Assembly: GCA_963709295.1 (NCBI GenBank)
Contig: CAVPVW010000008.1
Span: 1,054,001-1,118,000 of the forward strand
Length of the DNA: 64,000 nucleotides
Direction of reading: 5' to 3'
Source: JBGPQJ01 sp963709295
Lineage (GTDB): Bacteria > Chloroflexota > Anaerolineae > Anaerolineales > Villigracilaceae
This document shows positions 9,315-18,716 of this stretch, in pieces. Position 1 is the first letter of the stretch. Each line of letters opens with the position of its first letter. Under the pieces are notes generated by a model, which worked only from the letters and a program-made list of their open reading frames with translations, was not told the DNA's origin and did not search any database. The position numbers and the translations under genes are program-made.

Positions 9315-9354
9315 AAACGGACACGGACGCGAGGAATTGTGTCCGTGTCCGTTT
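9315..9354. terminator. Bidirectional terminator between convergent genes
   Basis: A 14-base perfect stem (AAACGGACACGGAC / GTCCGTGTCCGTTT) with a 12-base loop lies between the desulfurase-like gene on the plus strand and the radical SAM gene on the minus strand. T residues follow on the plus side and A residues flank the other side, so it can stop transcription from both directions. Confidence 0.8.
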
Positions 9355-9375
9355 TATTGTGCGGAACGATCGATG

Positions 9376-10749
9376 TCAGGCAGCGTTTAGATATTGTGCT
9401 GGTGCCTTTTCCTCATCAGATCTGGCAAACCTGCCTTCTTCAAAACAAATCGGCTCATTTCCGCGCAGACGCTTGAGACAGTAATAGGCGTTCATAAAAA
9501 GACACATCAGGAAGGCGCCGGGGCGGAGGTATCCCAGGCTGCGGACCACGCGCAGGAAACTGTACTTGAGAGAGAAGGCTTCGCGCCAGAGCTGCCGGTG
9601 CGCCGACAGCAGTTCATCCGGGGACATCTGCCTGGGGCGGAAGGTCACGTTGTAGCCGTTGTAAAATTCCCAGCCGCGTTTGGGCAAAAGGCGGCCCTCG
9701 ACTTGCATTTTTTGATATGCGTCCGAACCCCGGAAAGGGGTCAGGATGCTCAGGAAGGGGACATCCACCCCGGCCTCATACAACCTTTGCGCCATGGCTT
9801 TGATCGCGTCCGGGGAATCCCCGTCGAAGCCGGCGATGAAACCGGCCATCACACTGATGCCGCGGCGGTGCAGCGCGTGGATGGTCTCCGCGTACTGCGC
9901 GGCCTTGTTCTGGGGTTTGTGCGCATCCTGGAGAGATTCGGCTGCGAACGATTCAATGCCGAAGAAGACTCCGATGCAGCCGGAGGCTCTCATCAGCTCC
10001 AACAAGTCACCGTCCTTCGCGATGTCCATGCTGGCCTGGGTCAGCCACCATTTCTTGAGCGGGACCATGCCAGTGAGCAATTCTCGGATGTAGGCGCGGT
10101 TTGCAGTGAGGTTGTCATCCCAGAACCAGACCAGCTTTCGCTGCCACCAGTGCTTGAAATGGTTGTAGCGGATGTCCGCGAGCACACGTTCGACCGGTCG
10201 CATGCGGAAGTCAGGGCTCAGGGATGGAACTGTACAGAACGAGCATCGGAAGGGGCATCCGCGCGTGGCCTGAACCACGCGATGAATGAAATAGCGGTCC
10301 GGCAGCAGGTCGTAGCGAGGCGTGGGAACATTCTCCAGCCCCTGCGGGATGCCGCGGTAGACCGGCTGCAACTCCCCGCGTTCGGCATCCTCAAGCAGCT
10401 GCGCCCAAACCGATTCTGCCTCACCGATCACGAGTGAATCGAAATGCTGGGAGGACTCCTCTTCCGAGAAGGTGACATGCGGACCGCCGCCCACGACGCG
10501 TTTACCGCGCGAGCGGTAGTGTCGGGCCAGACGGTAGGCTTCTGGCGCGAACCCGCTGAAGAAGCTGATGGCCACCAGGTCGGCATCGGTGTCCGCGGGA
10601 GGTGCCTCCAGCTTCTGGTGGATCACCCGCACCTGGTGGCGGGTCGGCGTCAGGGCAGCCAGGTGGATGCCGGTGAGCGGCGGGACGAAGTCCTTCTCAT
10701 GCCCAAAGCGGTAACGCGGGATGTAAGCCAGAATAATCTCTATTTTCAT
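9376..10749 (-). CDS. B12-binding domain radical SAM protein
   Basis: This is a cobalamin-dependent radical SAM enzyme of the BchE/Hpn-like class. Residues 1-150 form a B12-binding Rossmann domain (VAISFFSGFAPEAYRLA, VVGGGPHVTFSEEE, VIGEAE). A linker with TPRYDLLPDRYF leads to the radical SAM core with RGCPFRCSFCTVPS, the CX3CX2C cluster motif, at about residues 165-178. The core continues with WFWDDNLTANRAY and FGIESFAAESL. The C-terminal part (about 330-430) is the alpha-helical tail common in this family. Relatives carry out methylations or ring formations in lipid, hopanoid or pigment pathways, but the substrate here cannot be read from the sequence. It is transcribed alone toward the shared terminator. 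Confidence 0.88.
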   Translation of the reverse strand: MKIEIILAYIPRYRFGHEKDFVPPLTGIHLAALTPTRHQVRVIHQKLEAPPADTDADLVAISFFSGFAPEAYRLARHYRSRGKRVVGGGPHVTFSEEESSQHFDSLVIGEAESVWAQLLEDAERGELQPVYRGIPQGLENVPTPRYDLLPDRYFIHRVVQATRGCPFRCSFCTVPSLSPDFRMRPVERVLADIRYNHFKHWWQRKLVWFWDDNLTANRAYIRELLTGMVPLKKWWLTQASMDIAKDGDLLELMRASGCIGVFFGIESFAAESLQDAHKPQNKAAQYAETIHALHRRGISVMAGFIAGFDGDSPDAIKAMAQRLYEAGVDVPFLSILTPFRGSDAYQKMQVEGRLLPKRGWEFYNGYNVTFRPRQMSPDELLSAHRQLWREAFSLKYSFLRVVRSLGYLRPGAFLMCLFMNAYYCLKRLRGNEPICFEEGRFARSDEEKAPAQYLNAA

Positions 10750-11022
10750 CGCCTATGCCTCCTTGCTGAAAGGGTTTCTGCAAGGATACTCACTCCGAAC
10801 TATCGAAGACCCTCAAAGGACTGGCGATGACGGTCAAAAGGTATCAGAATCTGTTCAAAAAGGATCTGAGAAAAACATTTGTCGCACAGGGTGATTTATT
10901 TGTAAGCTCGCTGGGCAGCGCTCATCGACACCATCCGGCTTGGACCACGGCCTTGGTTCGTATACTTTAACCCCCCGGTCAATTCATGGGAATATCGGGA
11001 GCCCTCTGCAACGAGCGGGGGA

Positions 11023-11051
11023 TTGTATTTACCATTGTGCTATCCTATAAT
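11023..11051 (+). promoter_or_regulatory. Possible sigma70-type promoter of the lipoprotein gene
   Basis: TTGTAT and TATAAT are separated by 17 bases, about 140 bases ahead of the lipoprotein start. The rest of the 438-base gap between the radical SAM gene and this lipoprotein shows no gene or clear structure. Confidence 0.35.
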
Positions 11052-11187
11052 TAAAATGGTAATGTGAGATGACTTGTTTTTGTGGCCGGGGAGGGTTATG
11101 AAGGATCGGGCGAGAGTCACGTCTATCGCGGTGGGGGCTTGGCGATGCGTTGTTCCATGAAAACGATCGACATACAAGGAGGCTTAA

Positions 11188-12258
11188 ATGCGAAACCGAT
11201 ATTTTCCCGGTTCAGTCGTTATGTTCCTTTTGATTTTTATCCTGAGTGCCTGCAGCGGCGCAGCAACGGGAGGCGCTTCCGTGTGGATCGATGTGCCTCT
11301 GGAGGGGATGAATATTCCCGAGGGTCAGCAGGTCATAATTGAAGGGCATGCCGCCTCCTCCGGAGGGATCAGCAAGGTGGAGATATGGGTGGATGGTTCG
11401 CTGTTGACCACGGTTGCTGATCTGTCCATGGAAGGAACACTGGGGAAGTTCCAGACCTCGTGGGAGCCGTCAGTCGCAGGCGAACACACCATCGTGGTGA
11501 TCGCCTTCGGCGCAGATGGCACTACCAGTCAGCCGGATATGGCACGAGTCTTCATCGGGGAGGCAAATGCCGTCAACTCGATAATAACGACACCTCTCAT
11601 CACAGAGCTCCCGCTAATCATAGTGACTCCGCCGATCACAGCCATTCCCGTTGCCACGGAAACTTTCACACCCACACCGCCCCCGGTGGAAGTCATCCAA
11701 TTCTGGGCGGATCCGCCTCAGATCCAGGCGGGAATGTGTACCCTCATCAAGTGGCATGCGGAAAATGTGCAGAAGGTTGTCTTCGGGGGGATCGAGCAGT
11801 CCTTCGATGGGTCCTACAGAGATTGCCCTTGCTCAGACCAGCGCTACACGTTGACCGTCACCGGGCAAGATGGAAATGAAGAGAAGCAGCGCGTGGATCT
11901 CACCGTGACGGGATCATGCGCGACTCCTACACTGATGGATACAACGCCTCCTCCTGCACCGACGCTTGTTGTTCCCACCGATGGTTTGACCATCGCCTGT
12001 AAAAGTTCGCAAACTCTTACCTGGCTTCCGGTCAACGACCCGAGCGGCATCTTGAAATATGAAGTGGTTGTACAGAGACATTCCGGCGATAACAACTGGC
12101 AAGCTGCACCGAGCGGACAGCAGGTCCTGACGGACAAGACCACCAACGTTCCGGTGGAGTGCGGCTGGTATTACCGCTGGCGTGTGCGCGCCCTGGATGG
12201 CGCTGGCAACGTGGGCTCATGGTCCGGCTGGTCGCAGTTCATCATCACATTGGGATAG
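11188..12258 (+). CDS. Lipoprotein with Ig-like and fibronectin-III-like domains
   Basis: This is a predicted surface lipoprotein of 356 residues. The signal peptide ends in a lipobox (FLLIFILSACSG). Residues 30-125 look like an Ig-like domain (VDVPLEG-type start, then GGISKVEIWVDGSLL and GEHTIVVIAFGADG). A Thr/Pro-rich linker (TPPPVEV) follows. Residues 165-245 form a second beta-sandwich (PPQIQAGMCTLIKWHAENV). The C-terminal 90 residues look like fibronectin type III (PPAPTLVVPTDGL, RWRVRALDGAGNVGSWSGW). AAGGAGG precedes the ATG at good spacing. It is likely a binding or adhesion protein and probably works with the large LysM protein downstream, which shares the same Ig-like opening. No enzyme motif is visible. 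Confidence 0.75.
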   Translation: MRNRYFPGSVVMFLLIFILSACSGAATGGASVWIDVPLEGMNIPEGQQVIIEGHAASSGGISKVEIWVDGSLLTTVADLSMEGTLGKFQTSWEPSVAGEHTIVVIAFGADGTTSQPDMARVFIGEANAVNSIITTPLITELPLIIVTPPITAIPVATETFTPTPPPVEVIQFWADPPQIQAGMCTLIKWHAENVQKVVFGGIEQSFDGSYRDCPCSDQRYTLTVTGQDGNEEKQRVDLTVTGSCATPTLMDTTPPPAPTLVVPTDGLTIACKSSQTLTWLPVNDPSGILKYEVVVQRHSGDNNWQAAPSGQQVLTDKTTNVPVECGWYYRWRVRALDGAGNVGSWSGWSQFIITLG

Positions 12259-12460
12259 TTCGCAGACTCTTGTACTCGAACAAGATGAAATTGTAGGATT
12301 AAAACTTCCAAAAGCATCTACCTTGACCCTCCAACTTAACTTGTTTGAAAACAAAGAATCTATCCAAAAATATGCTCAAAGCGGCGTCCCCGCTGCGGTC
12401 CTCGGCGGCAGGAGCAATGGTCAAGAGATACCAAGGACTTCGGTCTTCAGGAGGCACACT

Positions 12461-15400
12461 ATGAAAAACAAATCGACCCTCTGGTGGGGATGTATCGGAG
12501 TGCTCGTTCTCGCAGGTTTGTGTTTACTGGTGTTCTCCATTTACTATTTTTCACAGCGGGCGCGTGCATTTTTTTCGCATCCGCTGGTGTTGATCCATAA
12601 CCCGGTCAACCATGACCGCGTGCAGGCCGGGGATGGACTTGTCGTCCATGCCACGGCACGCGACGATGCCGGCATCCAGCGCATGGAGTTGTGGTTGGAC
12701 GATCAACTCGTTGCCGCGGAGGATGCGCCTGCGGATATTTCCATGGCGAACATGACGATGTCAAAGTCGTTGTTCCCGAATTTCGCTGGGACGCATGTCG
12801 TCACGGTGCGCGCCGTTTCATCAAAGGGAGGCGATGGTCAGGCGACAGTGATGTTCGATGTCATCGAGTTCTTTGACCGGTCCGGAAACGGTCATCGTTC
12901 AGGAGGGAGAGACGCTTGAATCGATCGCCGACGATCACGAAGTCACCCCGGAGGAAATTGCCGCATCGAATCCGGATATCGGGCCGGAAGGTCCCGTCCC
13001 CGGTGATGAACTTGTCATCCCGGATGCGCCGACCCTGCCTGAAGTGGACGAAATGCCTGGCGGAGGCGATCCGCCTCCGGCTGAGGGTGAAGCGCCCGGT
13101 TCTGCGAGTCCGTTCTTTGAGTTGTTGCATTTCGCCATCCCGTTCACATCATCCGGTGAGCGGACATCCCTGCGCGTGGAGCTGGCGAGCCTGCGCACAT
13201 GGCAGAGTTTTGACAGTCTGCATTGTTATGTGGGGCTCGGAGATGGCAGCCCGGCATGGTTCCCCGATGCCGACCGTGACCAGACAACGGATGAATCGTT
13301 CGCACCGCTGGTACACGGCTGGTGGGACGTGGAATCGTATCTTGCCGGAAGCGCCGCGCCCTTCATTACGTGGCCCGATAATCAATCGCTGCCGTTAAGT
13401 ATTTCGTGTGTCGGCGTCGCAGGCGGCGGTACGGACGCGGTCGATCTCGGCCGTATGGAATTAAATGTGCCGCCCGAGGATTGGGATGGCGCCCGGCATT
13501 CGGTTAGCGCAGATGGCGAGGGCGGGCAAATTTTCATGGAATATCGCATTACAAGAACGGGCGATACCCCGCGCGGCGTTCCGCTCTATCTTGACCCAGC
13601 CATGACCGCACCAAGCGATGTGCATCTGGATGATCGCCGAATATCACTCCGCTGGGACTATCATCCCCTTGCCGACGAAGAACCCATCGACGGCTTCCGT
13701 ATTTACCTGAACAATACACTGCAATGGACCGAACCGGCCGATGCACGCGAGAGCGGGCTCCCGTATGAATGGTTCAACCCGCCGTGCGGTTCAACGTATG
13801 TGTTCGGCGTCACTGCCTTTCGGCATGGATACCCCGATGGACCGGAATCCATGCCCGGCGTGACGACGGTCAGCACACCGCTGGAAGGCTGTCACCGTGA
13901 GATACAGATTATCTATCACACGCTGGAGACGTTCGATCTGGGAAGCGATAATTCCCCGCGCGATCTTATCGGAGATGTGGGACCAGTCTATGGTTACTTC
14001 CTTGCCAACGAACATCAACTCTCGTTCCGCAGCGGCTCGGCGGATGAAAGCGGCGGCGGGAGTTCTCGATACCGCGCTGGGACTCAACAGCAATACCACC
14101 TACGACCTGAGCGCTTTGGCTGCCGACAGCGACTGGCATTTTAGCTCGATCACATCGGATATCGTGGAAATACCAGTCGGCGGAACGTTCGAAATCGGCT
14201 TTCACATTATGGACAGCGACCGGAACAACGATCAACTGGTCTGTGAAGGCATGTCCATGATCTACGATGACAACCCGGCCACGCGGATGTTCGACCAATG
14301 GCACGACGAGTTGATCCGGTCCGATAACGGACGTTGCCGGTTATCCTACAGTTTCGGTCCCGCTCTTGGAAGTCCCGTGGGGTCGGGCGTGGCAGGCGAT
14401 GAACCTCTACCATGGCTTAACGTGGAGGACCTGGCAATCAATGAGAATGGTTCGGTGGAGGTGCATCTGCGCAACACCGGCACCGCTACCTGGCCGTGGA
14501 AGGATCTCGACATCCGCCTGCAGACGCGTGACGGTGACCTCATCACAACGCAGACCAAATCGTCCTTCGTGCTGGAGACGGGCCAGGAGACGACCATCGA
14601 GTTTCCCGCCAGGACACTCTCCGAGCCGTATGATGCCTGCGTGGTGATCGATCCCGAAGATCAAGTGCTGGAGTTATACGAGCGCAGCGACAGGTTATCA
14701 CATTCCCCTGTTTGCCCGGCTCTGCCTGACCTGGTCATCTCGAATGTCCATTTCTCAGGCGGAGAAGGCGCAGGTGCGCTGGAAGTGATCGTTCAAAACA
14801 TCGGTGATAGTGCGCTGGAGAACAGAACAGTCTCAATAGAAACATACCGCCCTGATGGAACACAGATCGATATCGAAGGTGCCTGGCGGAATGTCACCCT
14901 GGAGCCGGGTGAGTTCGCGCGCCTTCCAGATCAGCGACGTGACGCCGATCAGGCGTAGTACGATGCTCCAGGGATATTCCGTGACTGTCAACCCGGAAGG
15001 GACCATTGCCGAAGCGGATGCATCGAATAATAGTTTCGAAGTCAACGGCATGGATCAGATCATCATCTACTGGCAAAGCATCCAGGCTCCGTACCGAGAC
15101 CGCAACAGCGTGGAATATGTCTTCGATGCGTATGCGGTCTCGGGTGACGCGCGCCGGCAGGTCGCTCACTGGCGCATCAACCAGGATATCGACTGGGGCG
15201 CGTGCTACGATCCGCGCTATTGTATACTCGAATTCCGTAACTATGAATACATTTCGGATTGGATCGAGATCTATGGCGATGAGGTGTTGGAGATCAATGT
15301 CACCCTCGATCCTCCAGGCAGGTCCATGGATAATATCACCGGCGTCGAAAGTTATGGCAGCACGGATGCATGGGGGAGCGGTCCCTATGGACCGACTGCC

Positions 15401-15517
15401 TCATGCAGCAACATGGGGCTGGGTCCCAACCCCGGCAGGCACACCTGGACTCTGGGTTACGATGAAGAAAATGCCTGGGTGACCACGTTCCACATCTGTG
15501 CGGAAGATGGCGATTGA
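12461..15517 (+). CDS. Large envelope protein with Ig-like, LysM, FN3 and CARDB-like domains (frameshifted)
   Basis: The protein starts with a short cytoplasmic end and one membrane helix (WWGCIGVLVLAGLCLLVFSIYYF), so it is anchored and faces outward. An Ig-like domain follows (HDRVQAGDGLVVHATARDD, IQRMELWLDDQLV). After a frame change near 12870 comes a LysM domain (VIVQEGETLESIADDHEV, GDELVIP), which typically binds peptidoglycan. Next are an FN3-like domain (RWDYHPLADEEPIDGFRIY) and, after a second frame change near 14060, two CARDB-like repeats (LNVEDLAINENGSVEVHLRN; LPDLVISNVHFSGG). The last part, after a third change near 14930, ends in a C-terminal domain of unknown type. The corrected protein is about 1,015 residues. 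It is probably a cell-wall-linked scaffold. The break points are approximate. Confidence 0.7.
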
Positions 15518-15520
15518 AAA

Positions 15521-15551
15521 GAACAGACCGCGCGAGGAGCGCGGTCTGTTC
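15521..15551 (+). terminator. Hairpin after the LysM protein gene
   Basis: A 13-base perfect stem (GAACAGACCGCGC / GCGCGGTCTGTTC) with a five-base loop starts four bases after the stop codon. There is no T-run, so termination efficiency is uncertain. Confidence 0.6.
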
Positions 15552-15573
15552 ACTGATTACTGGTAATTGGTTC

Positions 15574-15663
15574 TTACACTTTTCCTGTCAACGTCGCCAG
15601 TTTCAACTCGCTGACCGCCTTCGTGATGTGAATCTCGCGCGGGCAGGCTAATGTGCAGTTATA
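15574..15663 (-). pseudogene. C-terminal remnant of a succinate dehydrogenase/fumarate reductase iron-sulfur subunit
   Basis: The minus strand encodes YNCTLACPREIHITKAVSEL and nine further residues to a stop. This matches the C-terminal Fe-S cysteine pattern and tail of SdhB/FrdB proteins (CxLxCPxxIxxTKAxxxLK). Upstream codons do not continue the family and there is no start, so only the last 29 codons survive. No other sdh gene is in the window. It is probably debris from a rearrangement. Confidence 0.55.
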
Positions 15664-15767
15664 CGAGGACGGGACGCCTGCCCCAAAGGGCAGACCATTG
15701 CTGGGTGAGAAACTCTGTCCCCCGCCCGGTTTTTTAATCGTCTAAAGCCCCTTGCGCCGGGCGGCAA

Positions 15768-16301
15768 CTATTCGTATTGGGAGGTGTCCTCCTCCTGGCG
15801 GGAGAACGTGACGTAATCCTCGAAAGAAATGATATTGCGTGCCGGACCCTTTCCATGCTCCAGGTTGCGGACGGCTTCGCCGTGAGCGGTCCAGGCCTGG
15901 GCGATGTCCGATGAGGGATTCAACTTGAGGATGGTCGACCCAGCCCGAGGGACGGCGTAGCTTTGAAATGTGGAGGTGATCAACAGCGTGCCGCCGCTGA
16001 ATCGGCTATAGAACTTGATTCCCATCCCCATGCAAAGGACCACGGTCGGCGGGTCGTCATGGCGGAGCAGGGCGTTGGCGATGGCCAGTCGGAGCGGCCA
16101 GGGGAAGACGAGCATCTCCCTTTTCGGCAGCGTGAGCAGAAGCACGGGGAGCTGCCAGATGGCAGACCAAGGCCCCTGAATTTCGAGGCAACTGGCAAGA
16201 TAGCGGAAGCCCAACGCCTCCAGAGATGCGGTCTCGCTTTGATATCTTGCGCGGGTTCTCGCGTCGAGTGACGAATCGGTAATCTGTTGATAATCAGTCA
16301 T
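15768..16301 (-). CDS. Hypothetical protein, 177 residues
   Basis: I do not recognise this family. The start at MTDYQQI is chosen because AAGAGGTG stands just ahead of it. The body has a hydrophobic but short stretch (IWQLPVLLLTLPKREMLVF) and a central MGMGIKFYSRFSGGTLLIT segment. The C-terminus is rich in charged residues (SFEDYVTFSRQEEDTSQYE). No signal peptide is seen, and membrane insertion is doubtful. It lies downstream of a membrane protein gene and a Nudix gene on the same strand, with about 50 bases between it and the nearest, so it may share their transcript. Confidence 0.5.
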   Translation of the reverse strand: MTDYQQITDSSLDARTRARYQSETASLEALGFRYLASCLEIQGPWSAIWQLPVLLLTLPKREMLVFPWPLRLAIANALLRHDDPPTVVLCMGMGIKFYSRFSGGTLLITSTFQSYAVPRAGSTILKLNPSSDIAQAWTAHGEAVRNLEHGKGPARNIISFEDYVTFSRQEEDTSQYE

Positions 16302-16350
16302 TTTCACCTCTTGTTAGTGTACAGAGAATGTTGCCGGGCGAGCTTACGCT

Positions 16351-16860
16351 TTATCGACCCGCGCGCCAGACGAGCAGGGCACGAATAGCCAGGAGCACTA
16401 GTCCGATCACACCTGTCAGAAAAAGGCTGTAAAAGAGGGCATTCGGTGTTATCAATCCGTGCAGCGGATTCTGTACGGAAAATGGCGCCAAGGGATGGAA
16501 ATCTGTGTAAATGATCGAGTTGATCAACGAGTGGGACATGCCGCCGAGGACGCCTGCGACGATGCATTCGGGCAGGCGGAACTCGGCACGTAGGGCGTCG
16601 GGAAGTTTTTCGGCAGCGGGACCATCACGAAAAGCTTTCGGCAGGAGCGAGACTCCAGCGCCTACCAGCAGGCCGGTCAGCGTGGCAAGCGGAAGCGTGT
16701 GCATGGGTCCGTGAAGGGGGTAGTCGCCGCGAAGGATGTGATACAACGGCTCAAGGTCCACAGCGACATTGGCAAGGGTATAGGCGGTCAGGGAGAAATG
16801 ACTGGGAGCAACCGCCTTGATGATGAGTCCGGGGCCAAGGTGCAGCGGGGTGAAGGGCAT
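16351..16860 (-). CDS. Membrane-bound metal-dependent hydrolase-like protein (YdjM/DUF457-like)
   Basis: The protein has 169 residues and about four membrane helices. The opening MPFTPLHLGPGL with an early His, and later HGPMHTLPLATLTGLLVG and GGMSHSLINSIIYTDFHPL, resemble the LexA-regulated YdjM and related membrane hydrolase families, where histidines and aspartates in such motifs bind metal. Function is not established. The start lies four bases after the stop of the Nudix gene, and a ribosome site (AGGAG) is embedded in the end of that gene, so the two are translationally coupled. Confidence 0.6.
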   Translation of the reverse strand: MPFTPLHLGPGLIIKAVAPSHFSLTAYTLANVAVDLEPLYHILRGDYPLHGPMHTLPLATLTGLLVGAGVSLLPKAFRDGPAAEKLPDALRAEFRLPECIVAGVLGGMSHSLINSIIYTDFHPLAPFSVQNPLHGLITPNALFYSLFLTGVIGLVLLAIRALLVWRAGR

Positions 16861-16863
16861 GGG

Positions 16864-17307
16864 TCAAATGCTCCTGGAGAGAAGTTTAACCAGGCTGTCC
16901 GGGTAAAGGATAAGCTTCCCGCTCGCGAACTCGGGAATTGGTTTCCATAGGACCTTTAGTTTCTCACCGTTATCCTCTTCTCCCATGATTGTCTCTTGCC
17001 GGTAGAAGGAGGGGTTGGCAAAATCGGCTTGATACACCAGGACGATTTCATGCCCCGGCCTGCCATTAAATGTAAATATGTTTTCCAGTACGCCCAGGAA
17101 TTCCATGTTGGTTATGTCGGCGTTGATTTCCTCGAAAATTTCGCGCTTGATAGCCTGGATTCCGTATTCTTCGAATTCGATCGCTCCGCCGAGCGGGCGA
17201 TAAAAAGTGTCTCCCCTTATCGAATCGTGCGCTTCGAATACAAGGATGTCGTCATCTCTTCGGATAATACAGATAGCGATTGGACGTATTGAGCTGGGAT
17301 TTGACAT
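16864..17307 (-). CDS. Nudix hydrolase
   Basis: This is a Nudix-fold pyrophosphohydrolase of 147 residues. The Nudix box is seen as GGAIEFEEYGIQAIKREIFEE, with the metal-binding REIFEE, and the spacing fits GX5EX7REUXEE. The region before it (SIRPIAICIIRRDDDILVF) is the first strand pair of the fold. HEIVLVYQADF and LKVLWKPIPEF close the domain. The substrate is unknown; the family ranges from oxidised nucleotides to ADP-ribose and cap-like compounds. The ATG at MSNPSSI is preferred to an in-frame GTG four codons earlier. It is first in a likely operon with the downstream membrane hydrolase-like gene. Confidence 0.82.
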   Translation of the reverse strand: MSNPSSIRPIAICIIRRDDDILVFEAHDSIRGDTFYRPLGGAIEFEEYGIQAIKREIFEEINADITNMEFLGVLENIFTFNGRPGHEIVLVYQADFANPSFYRQETIMGEEDNGEKLKVLWKPIPEFASGKLILYPDSLVKLLSRSI

Positions 17308-17407
17308 GTTCTTATACACGACCCTTGTTTTTAAAATGGAGGGGTACGGAATTCGTTACGTTCAGTGGGCAGTGTGGAGTTTCGGCTGTCTTGTATCCGC
17401 CAATCCC

Positions 17408-18067
17408 TTACGGCACGGTCCATGTCTGGTGACCGGAGAGCGGCACGTCCACCTCGGAGCGCAGCCAGGTTCCATCACACGCCTCGGCGCGGATGAAATA
17501 CGTCTCGGGTCTGAGCGTGATATCTCGTGACTCCCCGGGCTGGATGTGCTCGGCGCCGATCCAGTTCCAGCCGGTGTAGACACTCTCCGAGATGCCGATC
17601 CGCATACTGCAGATGGGGACCTCCGAATTGTTGATGACGGTCAGCGATGTCCCGCAGGGCGGCGCGTTGCCAAAAGTGGGGTTAATGAAGGAATGGACGT
17701 AATCTTTGTAGACCTTAAGGCCTTCATCGGCACGGAACTCTTCGGTACAGTATTCCACCCAGGCGGCATATTTTCCCGGCGGAATGTCCATGCTGATCGA
17801 CTCTTCGCTGCGCAGGGGATGGTCCTCCACCCAGTTCACGCCCCCCATGTACTCGCAGTGATCCGGCGAGACAAGTAGAACACAGATGCTCATGCAGGTG
17901 TCGTTCTGCAACGTGAAGGCGATGCGCTCCTCTCCCGGCGCGGGGGTGGGCAGCTCTTCGTCCGGATCCGGACAGGGGAGCCGGGCACCGGGGCTGCATC
18001 CGTCGAGCAGGCTTGAGAGAAGGATCAGGGCAAGCAGCGGGCACAGACGCAAAAGATGTTTCTTCAT
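17408..18067 (-). CDS. Lipoprotein with internally duplicated domain
   Basis: This 219-residue protein starts with a signal peptide ending in a lipobox (LALILLSSLLDGC). The mature part consists of two similar halves. The first runs from FTLQNDTCMSICVLLVSP through MDIPPGKYAAWVEYC to VYKDYVHSF. The second runs from VINNSEVPICSMRIGISES through ITLRPETYFIRAEACDG to LSGHQTWTV. Each half has the order N-x(5)-C, a W/G-rich middle, a PPGxY/RPETY turn and a final aromatic strand. No enzyme motif is present. It is likely a beta-sandwich envelope protein of unknown binding target. It is single-gene, with the next minus-strand gene more than 80 bases downstream. Confidence 0.65.
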   Translation of the reverse strand: MKKHLLRLCPLLALILLSSLLDGCSPGARLPCPDPDEELPTPAPGEERIAFTLQNDTCMSICVLLVSPDHCEYMGGVNWVEDHPLRSEESISMDIPPGKYAAWVEYCTEEFRADEGLKVYKDYVHSFINPTFGNAPPCGTSLTVINNSEVPICSMRIGISESVYTGWNWIGAEHIQPGESRDITLRPETYFIRAEACDGTWLRSEVDVPLSGHQTWTVP

Positions 18068-18149
18068 GACATCCCTCGTTTATCTGGTGCGAGAAGTCAA
18101 GCCTTGGATATTTTTGAACGTGAGTGAAAGAGTGTAAAAATATTATAGC

Positions 18150-18299
18150 ATGCAGGCCCCCCCAAGCTTTCGGGGATTGGTCATTGCCGGGATGCGGACC
18201 TATTTCTCCCTGGCTTACCTGGCAGGCACATTCGGTCTTGTCCTTCTGGTCGGCAATATCGCTTTTGCTGCTGCGATCATTGCTTACTTCGTGACTTAA
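18150..18299 (+). CDS. Possible small membrane protein, 49 residues
   Basis: An open frame from MQAPPSFRGLVIAG to a TAA encodes one clear membrane helix (LAGTFGLVLLVGNIAFAAAI). A shorter version would start at MRTYFSL. TATTAT stands six bases ahead of the first ATG and could be a -10 box of the leaderless kind seen elsewhere in this window. I know of no family match. It may be chance or debris. Confidence 0.25.
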   Translation: MQAPPSFRGLVIAGMRTYFSLAYLAGTFGLVLLVGNIAFAAAIIAYFVT

Positions 18300-18361
18300 T
18301 TTGTGCTCTTCATCAGAGCATGATCTTGCCCAGCCTCCTAACAGGTAAACATGACTCACCC

Positions 18362-18391
18362 CAGACTTAATCTTTCAACGTTCTAAGTCTG
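18362..18391. repeat. Short inverted repeat
   Basis: CAGACTTA and TAAGTCTG flank a 14-base spacer in a gene-poor stretch between the lipoprotein and the tRNA. The arms are perfect but short, and no T-run follows. Confidence 0.3.
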
Positions 18392-18515
18392 AGTAATACC
18401 AGCCCAAACCCCCTGCCCCCGTATGAACCCTCAGCCCTCCCCCGTTTCAAGCTCGTCATTGCGCTGTTCTTGATCGTCAACGGGCGAGGGTTTGGGTGGG
18501 GGTTGAGTGCTCCCA

Positions 18516-18564
18516 GCCATAAAAATGACCCATCCTTGAATTCGGGATGAGTTATTTTTATGGC
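18516..18564. repeat. Long imperfect palindrome
   Basis: Two 20-base arms (GCCATAAAAATGACCCATCC and, read backwards, GCCATAAAAATAACTCATCC) match at 18 positions around a nine-base loop containing GAATTC. It lies between genes and is too long for a simple terminator. It may be a small dispersed palindromic element. Confidence 0.45.
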
Positions 18565-18716
18565 CATTAAAGTGACAAACGCCTGAGTGAGGGGGGCACC
18601 CAGACGCTTGTCAGACTATATATTACTATAACCATGCAAGGATTTCAAGAGGGAAATAATAAGTGTTACCTTAAAATTTTCATTATTGTTTATACAATAG
18701 GAATTTTTCACACGAG

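Noticed and set aside
15664..15767. Extension of the SdhB remnant upstream
   Set aside because: The codons before YNCTL give no Fe-S protein match in any frame, so only the last 29 codons are claimed.
18421..18515. Additional gene in the C-rich stretch before the long palindrome
   Set aside because: Only short frames with low-complexity Pro/Gly content and no start signals.
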